From: an uncultured Rhodopila sp.
GTDB taxonomy: Bacteria > Pseudomonadota > Alphaproteobacteria > Acetobacterales > Acetobacteraceae
DNA: 64,000 bases
Direction of reading: 5' to 3'
Assembly: GCA_903932145.1 (NCBI GenBank)
Contig: CAIZFE010000086.1
Span: 62,001-126,000, forward strand
Shown here: positions 9,945 through 19,047 of the stretch, one piece after another
Position numbering within the stretch: the stretch's first letter is position 1
Layout of the letters: every line of letters begins with the position of its first letter
Made by a program: the position numbers and the translations under genes
Notes under the pieces: model-generated
The model's input: the letters and a program-made list of their open reading frames with translations, nothing else
Database searches by the model: none
What the model was told of the DNA's origin: nothing

Positions 9945-10056
9945 GGTTCGTCTCCCCGGTTGTTATCTTTCCAGACACACTAGGCGAGCGGGCGGGGCGG
10001 CGCAACCTTGACGCCCGCAAGACCGGGTGCAAGCGTGACGGCAAGGGAGAAAGTCG

Positions 10057-11292
10057 ATGAAATTCGGTGTTTTCTACGAACATCAGTTGCCGCGTCCATG
10101 GACCGAAAACAGCGAGTATGAGCTGTTTCAGAACTCGCTTTCGCAGGTGGAACTCGCGGACAAGCTGGGGTATGACTACATGTGGGAAGTCGAGCACCAC
10201 TTCCTGGAAGAATACTCGCATTCGTCCGCCCCGGAGGTTTTCCTGGCGGCGGCCAGCCAGCGGACCAAACGGATCAGGCTGGGTCACGGTATCGTTCAGC
10301 TCACCACCAACCAGCCGCATCGTGTGGCGGAGCGGGTGGCGATGCTGGATCAGATTTCGGGCGGGCGGGTCGAACTGGGGATGGGCGAGGGCGCCGGACC
10401 CGCCGAACTGCATCCGTTCGGGGTACGGGTGCGCGACAAGCGGGATCGGTGGGAAGAGGCCGTGCAGGCCATCATCCCGATGTTTACCAAAGACAGTTGG
10501 GAGTTTCACGGCAAATACCACGATTTTCCGGCGCGCAACGTCGTGCCGAAGCCGTTCCAGAAACCGCATCCTCCGCTGTGGGTGGCTTGTTCCAACATCC
10601 GCACGATCGGCGAGGCCGGGCAGTGGGGCATGGGCGCGCTGGGATTCAGTTTCGTTTCGCCTGACGCGGCCAAGGCGTGGGTGCATAAATACTACAAAAT
10701 GTATCTACACCAGCCGCGCCGTCTGACCGATTACCAGACGAATCCGAACGTCGCGATCGTTAACGGTTTCATGTGTGCGCCGACGGATGAGGAAGCGTTG
10801 GAAAAAGCCTCCGGTTGGACGTTCTTTATCTTCGCCCTGAGCTACTACGGCCGCAAGGGAGTTGATGCACCGGGCAAGGGCGATCTGTGGCGGGAATATC
10901 AGGACTGGCGCCACACCGAAAAAGCGCAGGTCGCGCTGCGCAACGGGTTGATCGGATCGCCTGAAACCATTCGCAAGCGGCTGCGCCAGTTTGAGGAAGC
11001 GCATGTCGATCAGGTGATCCTGCTGAACCAGGCCGGGAAGACCTCGCACAAGGACATCTGCGAAAGCCTGGATCTGTTCGCCCGCGAAGTAATGCCGGAG
11101 TTCCATGACCGCCAGGCGGCGCAGGACACCTGGAAGCAGGACGTGCTGGCCGGGCGCATTGTGCTGGAGGATCTGGATACCGAACAATACGATCTCTACG
11201 CCCATCAAAACGAGGATATTGTCCGGATGACGCCCGATCAGTTGAAGCAGCGCATGGCGGAAAAAGAACGACTTGCGGCGGCGGGGGACTGA
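10057..11292 (+). CDS. LLM-class flavin-dependent oxidoreductase 1
   Basis: A 411-residue bacterial-luciferase-like monooxygenase. The N-terminus MKFGVFYEHQLPRPW and the segment IRLGHGIVQLTTNQPHRVAE followed by LDQISGGRVELGMGEG are typical LLM TIM-barrel landmarks. Such enzymes use reduced FMN or, in some branches, F420; the sequence alone does not settle the cofactor, and no flavin reductase gene is adjacent. The start has AAGGGAG ten bases upstream. It begins a rightward run LLM1-LLM2-LLM3-SDR with gaps of 2, -4 and 13 bases, a clear operon, so these four products probably act on one substrate or on successive intermediates. Confidence 0.88.
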   Translation: MKFGVFYEHQLPRPWTENSEYELFQNSLSQVELADKLGYDYMWEVEHHFLEEYSHSSAPEVFLAAASQRTKRIRLGHGIVQLTTNQPHRVAERVAMLDQISGGRVELGMGEGAGPAELHPFGVRVRDKRDRWEEAVQAIIPMFTKDSWEFHGKYHDFPARNVVPKPFQKPHPPLWVACSNIRTIGEAGQWGMGALGFSFVSPDAAKAWVHKYYKMYLHQPRRLTDYQTNPNVAIVNGFMCAPTDEEALEKASGWTFFIFALSYYGRKGVDAPGKGDLWREYQDWRHTEKAQVALRNGLIGSPETIRKRLRQFEEAHVDQVILLNQAGKTSHKDICESLDLFAREVMPEFHDRQAAQDTWKQDVLAGRIVLEDLDTEQYDLYAHQNEDIVRMTPDQLKQRMAEKERLAAAGD

Positions 11293-11294
11293 TC

Positions 11295-12635
11295 ATGCGT
11301 CAAATGGTGATGGTGGGCTTTCTACAGGCCCAGAATTGCACGAACCTCGTCAGTTCGTGGCGGCATCCTGACTCGCGTGAGGATTCCACCTCCGCTGACT
11401 ACTACCAAACGATCGGCCGGGTGTTGGAGGAGGGCAAATTCCACGTCGGCTTCTTTGACGACCGGCTGGCGATGCCTGACCGCTACGGCAACGATCATCG
11501 CCACACGGTAGAGCATGGCATTCGTTGCGTGAAGATGGACCCGGTGACGGTGTTGACCGTGATGGGCATGGCAACGAAACGTCTCGGTTTGGGTGCCACG
11601 CGATCCACCACGTATTACGAACCGTTCGATGTTGCCAGGACGTTTGCCACGCTGGACCTGATGACGGAAGGCCGAGCAGCGTGGAATGTCGTGACGTCAA
11701 TGAATGATGGTGAGGCGTTGAACATGGGCAAGGATCAGCACCTTGAACATGATCTCCGTTATGACCGCGCCGATGAATTCATGGAAGTCGTGCTGGGACA
11801 CTGGAATTCCTGGGACGACGACGCGATCATACACAACAAGACAACCGGCATTTTCGCCAACCCCGATAAGGTACGGCGGCTGGATCATAAAGGAGAATTC
11901 TTCAAGTCTCGAGGGCCGTTTACTGTGCCTCGGTCGAAGCAGGGGCATCCGGTCATTATTCAGGCGGGACAAAGCGGGCGCGGCAAACAGTTTTCGGCGC
12001 GATGGGGTGAACTGGTGTTCGTCAGCACGCCGGTCAGCATGGAACACGGCCGCCAGAATTATCGCGAGATGAAAGCGGAAATCGAACGTCAGGGCCGCGA
12101 TCCTGCGCATGTGTCGATCACTCCGTCAGCCTATGTGGTTTGCGCCGAAACAAAATCCGAGGCCGAGGACAAGATGGCGTTGATTGAAACGCTGGCGACC
12201 GAGGAAGACGCGTTGTCCTTGCTGTCCGAAGCGATGAATTTCGATTTCGCCAGCAAGGGCATGGATGAACCGTTCACCTCTGAGGAATTGGACGGAATTT
12301 CCGGCACTCAATCAATGCGCGACCGCGTGCTGAAAGCCAGCGGCATCCTGCATCCGACACCGCGTGATTTTGTGAAATTCAGCCATCGTGCGCGTCCAAA
12401 TCTGCCGTTCATCGGCGGCCCGAAAGAGGTCGCGGACGGGCTGGAGGAATGGTTCAGCACCGGCGTCTGCGATGGTTTCGTGATCGCCGCAACGCATGTG
12501 CCGGGCACCTACATGGAATTCGTGAAATACGTCGTGCCGGAGTTGCAACGGCGCGGCCTGTACCACAAAGACTACGCTGGCGCGACATTGCGCGAAAATC
12601 TGGGACTACCCATCCCGCACGGGAGCCTGACATGA
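11295..12635 (+). CDS. LLM-class oxidoreductase 2 (NtaA/SnaA/DszA-type monooxygenase)
   Basis: A 446-residue protein with landmarks of the NtaA/SnaA/SoxA(DszA) branch: FHVGFFDDRLAMPD, GLGATRSTTYYEPFDVARTF, LTEGRAAWNVVTS-like text (here LMTEGRAAWNVVTS) and VIIQAGQSGRGKQFSARW. Characterised relatives use FMNH2 from a separate reductase to oxygenate aminopolycarboxylates, sulfones or similar compounds. The substrate here is unknown. It starts three bases after LLM1 and its ATGA stop overlaps LLM3, so the genes are translationally coupled. The branch normally works with a dedicated flavin reductase, and none is visible nearby. Confidence 0.88.
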   Translation: MRQMVMVGFLQAQNCTNLVSSWRHPDSREDSTSADYYQTIGRVLEEGKFHVGFFDDRLAMPDRYGNDHRHTVEHGIRCVKMDPVTVLTVMGMATKRLGLGATRSTTYYEPFDVARTFATLDLMTEGRAAWNVVTSMNDGEALNMGKDQHLEHDLRYDRADEFMEVVLGHWNSWDDDAIIHNKTTGIFANPDKVRRLDHKGEFFKSRGPFTVPRSKQGHPVIIQAGQSGRGKQFSARWGELVFVSTPVSMEHGRQNYREMKAEIERQGRDPAHVSITPSAYVVCAETKSEAEDKMALIETLATEEDALSLLSEAMNFDFASKGMDEPFTSEELDGISGTQSMRDRVLKASGILHPTPRDFVKFSHRARPNLPFIGGPKEVADGLEEWFSTGVCDGFVIAATHVPGTYMEFVKYVVPELQRRGLYHKDYAGATLRENLGLPIPHGSLT

Positions 12636-13669
12636 AACTCGGTTTGTCGATTGGCTATTCGAAAGCACACATGGACTTGCCGGTCGCGTTGGTGCAGCGC
12701 GCCGAAGAACTCGGTTACGATTCCGTTTGGAGTGCCGAGGCCTACGGTTCAGACGCCGTCACCCCGCTGGCATTCCTGGCGGCCGTGACCAAGAAAATTC
12801 GGCTGGGAACCGGGATCATGCAGTTGGCGGCCCGCACCCCAGCCAACGCTGCGATGTGCGCCGGCACGGTCGATGCGCTGGCGGGCGGCGGGCGTTTCAT
12901 TGCCGGGCTGGGTGTGTCAGGCCCGCAAATCGTCGAGGGTTGGTATGGGCAACCGTGGGGACGACCGTATTACCGGCTGAAGGACTACGTGGCGATCATG
13001 CGTAAGATCTTCCGGCGGGAGGAACCCGTCACGCATGACGGCCGCGAAATCAGCCTGCCCTACACAGGGGAGGGCGCCTCTGGTGTCGGCAAGCCGCTGA
13101 AATCCATCCTGCACATGAACCCGGACATCCCGATCTATCTGGCCACAGGAAGCGAATCGACCGTGAAGCTGACAGCCGAAATCGCCGATGGCTGGCTGCC
13201 GATGGGGTTCGTGCCGGGCTGCATGGAAGAATACGGGCCCTGGCTGGAAGAAGGTTTCCGGCGTGCCGGCAATGGCAAAAGCCTGAAGGATTTCGAGATT
13301 CAAGCAACGATTCATGTCGAGGTCGCCGAAGACGTGAAAGCCGCCCTTGCGCGCCTGAAACCCGAGATAGCGCTGTATGTCGGCGGCATGGGGCACAAAG
13401 ACAAAAATTTCCACAAGGAACAAATGATTCGGCGGGGCTTCGGTGAAGCGGCCGACCGCGTGCAGGAACTGTATCTCGCCCACCGAAAGGAAGAAGCCAT
13501 CGCGGCGGTTCCGGATGAGTGGGTTGATATGAAATCCCTCGTCGGGCCACCGGATCGCATTCGGCAACGGTTCCGGCCGTGGGAGGAATCCGGCGCCACC
13601 AGCATAACGGTTCGCTCGCGTCAGTCCGAGGCGATCGAAGTGATGGCGCAGGCAGCTCGCTTAAACTGA
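12632..13669 (+). CDS. LLM-class oxidoreductase 3 (F420-type family)
   Basis: A 345-residue LLM protein starting MKLGLSIGYSKAHMDLPV. The open frame extends back to 12449, but that part is the out-of-frame 3' end of LLM2; the ATG at 12632 overlaps the LLM2 stop by four bases. Landmarks are LGYDSVWSAEAYGSD, IRLGTGIMQLAARTPAN, FIAGLGVSGPQIVEGWYG and PIYLATGSESTVKLTAEIADGWLP, the pattern of proteins often annotated as F420-dependent. Cofactor use in alphaproteobacteria is not established by sequence. It sits third in a four-gene operon. Confidence 0.87.
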   Translation: MKLGLSIGYSKAHMDLPVALVQRAEELGYDSVWSAEAYGSDAVTPLAFLAAVTKKIRLGTGIMQLAARTPANAAMCAGTVDALAGGGRFIAGLGVSGPQIVEGWYGQPWGRPYYRLKDYVAIMRKIFRREEPVTHDGREISLPYTGEGASGVGKPLKSILHMNPDIPIYLATGSESTVKLTAEIADGWLPMGFVPGCMEEYGPWLEEGFRRAGNGKSLKDFEIQATIHVEVAEDVKAALARLKPEIALYVGGMGHKDKNFHKEQMIRRGFGEAADRVQELYLAHRKEEAIAAVPDEWVDMKSLVGPPDRIRQRFRPWEESGATSITVRSRQSEAIEVMAQAARLN

Positions 13670-13682
13670 ACGGGAGGACACA

Positions 13683-14444
13683 ATGCGGTTCAACGGCAAG
13701 ATTGCCCTGATCACAGCAGCGGCAAACGGAATCGGACGCGCAACGGCCGCGATCATGGCGCGCGAGGGCGCCACGGTCGTCTGCGTCGATAACCATCCGG
13801 AACGCCTGGACGCTGCCGTGAAGGCGCTGGGTGACCACGCGCACGGCCGCCTGTGCGATGCTCTGGACCAGGGGCAGGTGGATGCGGTCGTGGCCGGCGT
13901 CGTCCAGGAGTTCGGCCGTATCGACATTCTGGTCAACGCCGTCGGCGGCAGCACGATCATTGCGAAACCGTCCGCGACGGTGGAGGAACATTCGCTGGAC
14001 GACTGGCAGCGGGTGATCCGGTTCAATCTGGATGGCACGTTCCTGTTCACCCACGCGGTCGTGCCGATCATGAAAGGACAGAAGTCCGGAAAGATCGTCA
14101 ACCTGGCCTCCATCGCCGGCCGCGGCATGAGCATCGCCAGCGGCAGTGCCTACGCGGCGGCCAAAGGGGGGGTCATTGCGTTTACCCGCAAGCTGTCGTT
14201 CGAGCTGGGTCCGTTCGGGATCAACATCAACGCCATCGCCCCCAGTCTGACACTGACGGAACGGATCAGGCCGCACTGGAACCAACGGTCGCCGGAGGCC
14301 CAAACCGCCCAGGTTGAAGCGACCCCGCTGCGGCGAGTGGCGGAGGCGTCAGATCAGGCCAAGGTGATCTGCTTCCTGGCGTCGTCGGACGCGGATTTCG
14401 TTACTGGGTTGACGATCGATGTGACGGGCGGGCAGTCGGGGTAG
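13683..14444 (+). CDS. Short-chain dehydrogenase/reductase
   Basis: A classical 253-residue SDR: cofactor motif ITAAANGIGRATAAIM (TAxxxGIG, residues about 10-25), NAV-GG in place of NNAG after the central strand (ILVNAVGG), catalytic Ser in NLASIAG, and YAAAKGG containing the Tyr and Lys. A basic residue pattern for NADP is not evident; VDNHPE after the second strand suggests NAD preference. It ends the LLM1-3 operon and could oxidise an alcohol released by the monooxygenases, which is an inference. It is preceded by GGGAGG and followed by a hairpin. Confidence 0.88.
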   Translation: MRFNGKIALITAAANGIGRATAAIMAREGATVVCVDNHPERLDAAVKALGDHAHGRLCDALDQGQVDAVVAGVVQEFGRIDILVNAVGGSTIIAKPSATVEEHSLDDWQRVIRFNLDGTFLFTHAVVPIMKGQKSGKIVNLASIAGRGMSIASGSAYAAAKGGVIAFTRKLSFELGPFGININAIAPSLTLTERIRPHWNQRSPEAQTAQVEATPLRRVAEASDQAKVICFLASSDADFVTGLTIDVTGGQSG

Positions 14445-14462
14445 GCGGGGTTTAACCCCGCC
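14444..14462. terminator. Symmetrical hairpin between convergent genes
   Basis: An exact seven-base stem (GGCGGGG / CCCCGCC) with a TTTAA loop, starting at the last base of the SDR stop codon and lying nine bases from the end of leftward surE. It is likely a shared bidirectional terminator. Confidence 0.6.
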
Positions 14463-14470
14463 CATCCCGT

Positions 14471-15244
14471 TCAGGCCCCAAATCGCGGCAGATGTTCGGC
14501 CAACCCCGCATAAGCCTCGTCATCCGTGCGGTCGTACCGCAACGGTGTCACAACGATCTTTCCCGCCCGCATGGCGCTGTAATCGCTCTCCGGCCCCTGC
14601 TGGATATCGCCGCGTTTGAAATTCAGCCAGTGGTACTGCATTCCGCGCGGATCGACCCGCGTTTCCACATTCATACCGGCAACGGCACCTTCGCCCTGTC
14701 GCGCCAACGTCGGCGGCCCGACCTCGGCGGCGGGCAGCGGAGGAAAATTGATGTTCAGCACCGCGTTCTTTCCCCAACCGATCGCCCACAGCGTTCGGAT
14801 CGTTTCGGCGCCAAGTGTGCGCGCCGTATCCCAGGGCACCGCATCCCGCTTGGTGAACGCCTGGCTCAATGCCAACGCGGGAACGCCAAGCATCATCGCC
14901 GTCATCGCGCCGCCGACGGTGCCGGAGAAAACAGTCTCCAACCCCAGGTTCAGCCCGCGATTGACGCCGGACAGAACAAGTTGCGGGGGCGCATCCTTCA
15001 TGATGTGGCACAGGCCCATCGCCGCGCAGTCGCCAGGCGTTCCGGTCACCCCGAAGCGGCGATTACCGCGTTCGCTGATACGCAGCGCATGATGCAAACT
15101 GATCGCGTGGGACTGACCGCTCTGGTCGTGTTCGGGAGCGACAACCCAAACCTCGCGGGCGATTTGGGCGGCGATGGCCTCCATCACCTCCATGCCGGGG
15201 GCATCGATTCCGTCGTCGTTCGTCAGCATGACCCGATCAAGCAC
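14471..15244 (-). CDS. surE: 5'/3'-nucleotidase (stationary-phase survival protein)
   Basis: Metal-dependent phosphatase acting on nucleoside monophosphates and short polyphosphates in the cytoplasm. The defining N-terminal block LTNDDGIDAPG (metal-binding Asp-Asp), the PEHDQSGQSHAIS loop, GTPGDCAAMGL and SGVNRGLNLGLETVFSGTVG are all present. I set the start at a GTG at 15244, with AAGGAG eight bases upstream, giving 257 residues as usual for SurE; the frame is open further upstream but the extra residues do not resemble the family. The gene usually sits beside pcm and a peptidase gene, yet here it stands between two catabolic gene groups, facing left and divergent from the amidohydrolase. 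Confidence 0.92.
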   Translation of the reverse strand: MLDRVMLTNDDGIDAPGMEVMEAIAAQIAREVWVVAPEHDQSGQSHAISLHHALRISERGNRRFGVTGTPGDCAAMGLCHIMKDAPPQLVLSGVNRGLNLGLETVFSGTVGGAMTAMMLGVPALALSQAFTKRDAVPWDTARTLGAETIRTLWAIGWGKNAVLNINFPPLPAAEVGPPTLARQGEGAVAGMNVETRVDPRGMQYHWLNFKRGDIQQGPESDYSAMRAGKIVVTPLRYDRTDDEAYAGLAEHLPRFGA

Positions 15245-15336
15245 CGCGCGCACTCCTTGTTGCTGCCTCTGTTTGACCCGGTTGCATCGCGCGCGGCAAG
15301 AGGCCAGCATCCGGGGAAAGCCAAGGAGGAACGCCA

Positions 15337-16149
15337 ATGTTGATTATCGACGCCCAGGTCCACATCTGGGGCAGCGGCAAACCCAGCGACCACCACCGCC
15401 AAACCTCGCTGTACACAGCCGAGGAACTCATCCAGGAAATGGATGCGGCCGGCGTGAACGGCGCGGTCCTGCACCCGCCAAGCTGGGACGCCGGTTCCAA
15501 CGAAATGGCGATCGAAGCCGCGGTCAAGTACCCCGACAAATTCTGCAGCCTGGGTTGGTTCCCGTTGGACGATCCCTCCCAACGGAAGCGTATCGAAACC
15601 TGGAAGCAGCAGCCCGGCATGCTCGGCCTACGCTGGTCCCTGACGCGTCCGGGCCAGGAAACCTGGGCAGCCGACGGCACAATGGACTGGCTGTGGCCAG
15701 CCGCCGAGAAAGCGGGCACCCCGGTCGCGACGATGGCCTGGCGTTTTCTGCCAGGGTTCAAAAAAATCGCTGAACGGCACCCGGATCTGAAACTCATCGT
15801 CGATCATCTCGGCCTGGTTCGGTCAGGTAAAGGCGCGGCCGCCTTCGCGACGCTGGACGATCTGTTGCCGATGGCCAAACTGCCGAACGTTGCGATCAAG
15901 GCGACCGGTGCCCCGGGCTATTCGAACGAGGCCTACCCTTTCAACGATATCAAGGACGGCCTGCACCGCATCTTCGATGCCTACGGACCCGACCGGTTCT
16001 TCTGGGGCACCGACATCACCCGGATGCCGTGCAGCTATCGGCAATGCGTCACATTCTTCACCGAGGAACTACCCTGGCTAAAGGGCAAAGACCTGGAAAA
16101 AGTCATGGGCCAAGGCATCATTGACTGGCTGGGTTGGCAGCGACCGTAA
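15337..16149 (+). CDS. Amidohydrolase family 2 (metal-dependent TIM-barrel hydrolase)
   Basis: A 270-residue amidohydrolase-2 protein: N-terminal IIDAQVHIWG (the usual HxH is reduced to one clear His), core VDHLGLVRSG, and C-terminal FWGTDITRMPCSYRQC with the metal-site aspartate. Relatives include pyrone-dicarboxylate lactonases and decarboxylases of aromatic catabolism; the reaction here is not known. The start has AAGGAGG about seven bases upstream. Its 3' end overlaps the convergent Gfo/Idh gene by 32 bases. Within a region of oxygenases and CoA enzymes, ring-fission product hydrolysis is a reasonable but unproved role. Confidence 0.8.
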   Translation: MLIIDAQVHIWGSGKPSDHHRQTSLYTAEELIQEMDAAGVNGAVLHPPSWDAGSNEMAIEAAVKYPDKFCSLGWFPLDDPSQRKRIETWKQQPGMLGLRWSLTRPGQETWAADGTMDWLWPAAEKAGTPVATMAWRFLPGFKKIAERHPDLKLIVDHLGLVRSGKGAAAFATLDDLLPMAKLPNVAIKATGAPGYSNEAYPFNDIKDGLHRIFDAYGPDRFFWGTDITRMPCSYRQCVTFFTEELPWLKGKDLEKVMGQGIIDWLGWQRP

Positions 16150-17128
16150 GGATATCCGCGATCAGGCGCTGGCTTGCCAGTGCCTCCTCCCCCGTCACCA
16201 TCGGATCGCGATCCTGCTCGATCGCATCAAGGAAATCGCTCAGCACCGCGCGATGGGCGTCATGCGGAAAGTCCATCATGCCGGCGCCGCTGCCGGTGCC
16301 TGCATCCGGAGCGATCGTTTCATCAGGCCCACCAAGGATCGAAAGGCGCAACCCGCCGCCAATCAAAGACGCGCTGCCCTTCGTCCCGGTGATTTCGATA
16401 CGCTCCGGACTGCCGGGATAAGCCGCGGTCGATGCAATAATGGTGCCCGGCGCTCCGTTTCCCAGCCGAACCAGGGCGGAGGCGAAATCCTCCGTCTCCA
16501 TCCGATGCATCGACGTCGTAACGGCCTGCGCCGCGACGACCGACTGCACGCCCACCAAAGATCGAAACAAATCCAGCGTATGGATCGCCTGAGTCATCAG
16601 CACACCGCCGCCGTCACGCGCCATCGTTCCGCGTCCGGGTTCGTCGTAGTACGCTTGCGGCCGCCACCAGGGCACCAGCATCCACGCGGCGGTAATCTCC
16701 CCCAGTTCGCCCGCATCAATCGCCGCGCGCAACCGCAGGCTGGCCGGACGGAACCGGTGTTGCAGCACCACGCCGACGCGCCGGCCCACCTGGCGACCGA
16801 CTTGCACCAGCTTCGCGGCGCGCTCCACCGTCAGTTCCAGCGGCTTCTCAACCAGCACATGTTTCCCGGCGCGCAGGCAGCGTTCCGCGACTTCCAGATG
16901 CGCCGACGCCGGAGTCAGAACGATCACCGCCTGGATTGCCGGATCGGCAATGACCGAATCAACGTCCGTCGTTACCGGAAAGCCAAACCGATCCGCGAAA
17001 GCCTGCGTCCGCAACTCCGTCCGGGACGCGGCAGCCTTCACATGAACCCGATCGGCCAGGTCCAACAAACTCTTCGCATGCGGCTCCGCACCCGGCCCAA
17101 GCCCGATGACCCCAATCGTCGTTACCAT
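16118..17128 (-). CDS. Gfo/Idh/MocA family oxidoreductase
   Basis: A 336-residue NAD(P)-dependent oxidoreductase starting MVTTIGVIGLGPGAEPHAKS, with Rossmann fold at the N-terminus, EKP motif in HVLVEKPLELTVERAA near residue 95, and the conserved TQAIHTLDLFRSLVG segment. The open frame continues upstream to 17422 but only through the coding region of LLM4, so the ATG at 17128 is preferred; it overlaps the LLM4 3' end by seven bases and is probably co-translated. It is a different paralogue from the one at the left edge. Substrates of this family are sugars, inositols or imines; none can be assigned here. Confidence 0.86.
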   Translation of the reverse strand: MVTTIGVIGLGPGAEPHAKSLLDLADRVHVKAAASRTELRTQAFADRFGFPVTTDVDSVIADPAIQAVIVLTPASAHLEVAERCLRAGKHVLVEKPLELTVERAAKLVQVGRQVGRRVGVVLQHRFRPASLRLRAAIDAGELGEITAAWMLVPWWRPQAYYDEPGRGTMARDGGGVLMTQAIHTLDLFRSLVGVQSVVAAQAVTTSMHRMETEDFASALVRLGNGAPGTIIASTAAYPGSPERIEITGTKGSASLIGGGLRLSILGGPDETIAPDAGTGSGAGMMDFPHDAHRAVLSDFLDAIEQDRDPMVTGEEALASQRLIADILTVAANPASQ

Positions 17129-18171
17129 GCCGTCTTGTATCCCTGGAACGGAGTGGCGATGCGCTTGATCTCCTGGATCACATCCGGCGGCACATCCCCG
17201 CCAGCCGCCGAAGAATCTGCCCGCAGGTTCAGCGCGTCGCTGACGCCCCCGAAACGTTCCTGAATCCGAGCGGCGATCTCTTTGTGCGTCCCGACGGCGG
17301 CGAACAAATGCACCACGTCGTCCGACACAAGGCTGGCCATCTCGTTCCACTTTCCGGCCTTGGACATCGCATTCAGTTCGCGTCCCAGATCGCCGTACCC
17401 GTGCATTTCCAGCACGCCCCAATAGCCGGGGGTCGAGCCGTAAAACGCCACCCGCCCACGCACGATCGCGAACGCCTTGGCGGTGGCTTCCTCATCCGCG
17501 CCGGTCGCAACGAACCCACCACCGGTGATCTCAAAGTGCTCGCGCGTCCGGCCAGACCGAGCCATGCCTTCTTGCACGCGGGGAATGATCGCCTCTTCGA
17601 TGTAGCGGCGGGTGCAGAACCCGTGCAGCCTCACGCCATCACCGACTTCTCCGGCCAGACGCAACGAATGTTCACCCACCGCCGCCAGCGTGATCGGCAC
17701 CATCTTCTGGCCGGTGGACGGCGGCATGAAGTAAGGCGGCATCAGCGTGAACGTGTAGTGCTTGCCGCGAAAATCCAGCTTTGCCGCGGTTTCCCAGGTC
17801 GTCCAGATCGCCCGCAGCGCCTGCACATATTCCCGCAACCGAGGCGCCGGAGCGGTCCAAGGGACGCTGAACCGCTTTTCATTATGCGGCCGTATCTGCG
17901 GCCCGATTCCCAGCACAAACCGGCCGCGCGACGCGTTCTGCAAATCCCAGCTTACGTTCGCCACCACCATCGGGCTGCGAGGAAACGCGATCGCGACGGA
18001 TGTGCCGAGTTCGACCCGATCCGTGTTCACTGCGGCGATGGCATGCGCCAGAAACGGATCGTGCTTGTTCTCCATCGTCAGCAGCCCATCGTAACCGGCT
18101 GCCTCCGAGGCGATAGCGGAGGCAGCAGTCGCGCGCAGATCAGTCTGCGGCAATGTGTTCAGAACGCGCAT
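17122..18171 (-). CDS. LLM-class oxidoreductase 4 (F420-type family)
   Basis: A 349-residue LLM protein starting MRVLNTLPQTDLRATAA, with GYDGLLTMENKHDPF, VELGTSVAIAFPRSPMVVA, GRFVLGIGPQIRPHNEKRF and ITLAAVGEHSLRLAGEVGDG. This is the layout of the group often annotated TIGR03617-like F420-dependent oxidoreductases. It lies in a leftward operon: enoyl-CoA hydratase, LLM4, then Gfo/Idh, with gaps of three bases and a seven-base overlap. The tight coupling to a CoA enzyme suggests an acyl-CoA type intermediate, which is an inference. Confidence 0.87.
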   Translation of the reverse strand: MRVLNTLPQTDLRATAASAIASEAAGYDGLLTMENKHDPFLAHAIAAVNTDRVELGTSVAIAFPRSPMVVANVSWDLQNASRGRFVLGIGPQIRPHNEKRFSVPWTAPAPRLREYVQALRAIWTTWETAAKLDFRGKHYTFTLMPPYFMPPSTGQKMVPITLAAVGEHSLRLAGEVGDGVRLHGFCTRRYIEEAIIPRVQEGMARSGRTREHFEITGGGFVATGADEEATAKAFAIVRGRVAFYGSTPGYWGVLEMHGYGDLGRELNAMSKAGKWNEMASLVSDDVVHLFAAVGTHKEIAARIQERFGGVSDALNLRADSSAAGGDVPPDVIQEIKRIATPFQGYKTAW

Positions 18172-18174
18172 CGG

Positions 18175-18957
18175 TCAGCGTCCCGTGAACACGGGTTTGC
18201 GCTTTTCCTTGAACGCCTGGATCGCCTCACGATGGTCCTCCATCTGCGAGCACCGCGCCTGATTGAACGCCTCGCCTTCCAAGGACGTTGCGAAATCACC
18301 GGTTTCCGCGGCGCCCAAATTCTTCTTCGTATAGCCCATCGCGATGCGCGGCATCGACGCGATCTTCCGAGCCATAGCCATAGTCACAGTCAGCAAGTCC
18401 GCGTCGTCGGCAACCCGGTTGACCAGACCAATTCGAAGCGCTTCTTCCGCATCGATCAGATCGCCGGTGAAGAACAATTCCCGCGCCTTCGCCGTGCCCA
18501 CCAGCCGCGTCAACGTCCAGGTGCCGCCCCAATCGCCGGACAGCCCGATCTTGATAAACCCGGTCCCGAAACGAGCGGACCGCGCAGCCACTCGAATGTC
18601 GCACGCCGCCGCCATGCTCAGGCCAGCTCCGGCCGCGACGCCGTTGATCATGCCGATAATCGGCTTCATGGTTTTATGCATTAGCATCGGAATGCGGTTG
18701 GATTGCTGAATCCCGGCGGCGCGTTCCTCAAAGCTGCGGGCCGACCGCCCGGCCATGGTCTTGACGTCTCCGCCGGCGCAGAAGCCGCGGCCCGCGCCGG
18801 TCAGCACGATGCAGCCGACGGAATTGTCAGCGCCCAGGCGGTAAATCGATTCCAGCAGGCCCTCGCGGATTTCGTCGGACAGGGCGTTCAGGTTTTCGGG
18901 ACGGTTCAGGGTCAGGGTGGCAACGCCGTCTTCGACGGTCTCGATCAGGTCGGGCAT
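18175..18957 (-). CDS. Enoyl-CoA hydratase/isomerase family protein
   Basis: A 260-residue crotonase. The oxyanion-hole motifs are clear: AGRGFCAGGDVKTM (about residues 56-69) and INGVAAGAGLSMAAACD (about 104-120), followed by GFIKIGLSGDWGGTW, where an acidic residue occupies the position used by PaaG-type isomerases and the first hydratase glutamate is not obvious. Isomerase or hydratase activity on a CoA thioester is therefore likely, with the substrate open. It is the first gene of the leftward operon with LLM4 and Gfo/Idh, and is divergent from LLM5 with a 90-base shared promoter region. Confidence 0.87.
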   Translation of the reverse strand: MPDLIETVEDGVATLTLNRPENLNALSDEIREGLLESIYRLGADNSVGCIVLTGAGRGFCAGGDVKTMAGRSARSFEERAAGIQQSNRIPMLMHKTMKPIIGMINGVAAGAGLSMAAACDIRVAARSARFGTGFIKIGLSGDWGGTWTLTRLVGTAKARELFFTGDLIDAEEALRIGLVNRVADDADLLTVTMAMARKIASMPRIAMGYTKKNLGAAETGDFATSLEGEAFNQARCSQMEDHREAIQAFKEKRKPVFTGR

Positions 18958-19047
18958 GGATGTTTCTCCGGGATGTCAGTCCCCGCCACCTTGGCTTGGC
19001 CCGCTGCAAGCTGCAACACTGTGCCGATAAGCCACGGGAGGCGCCAC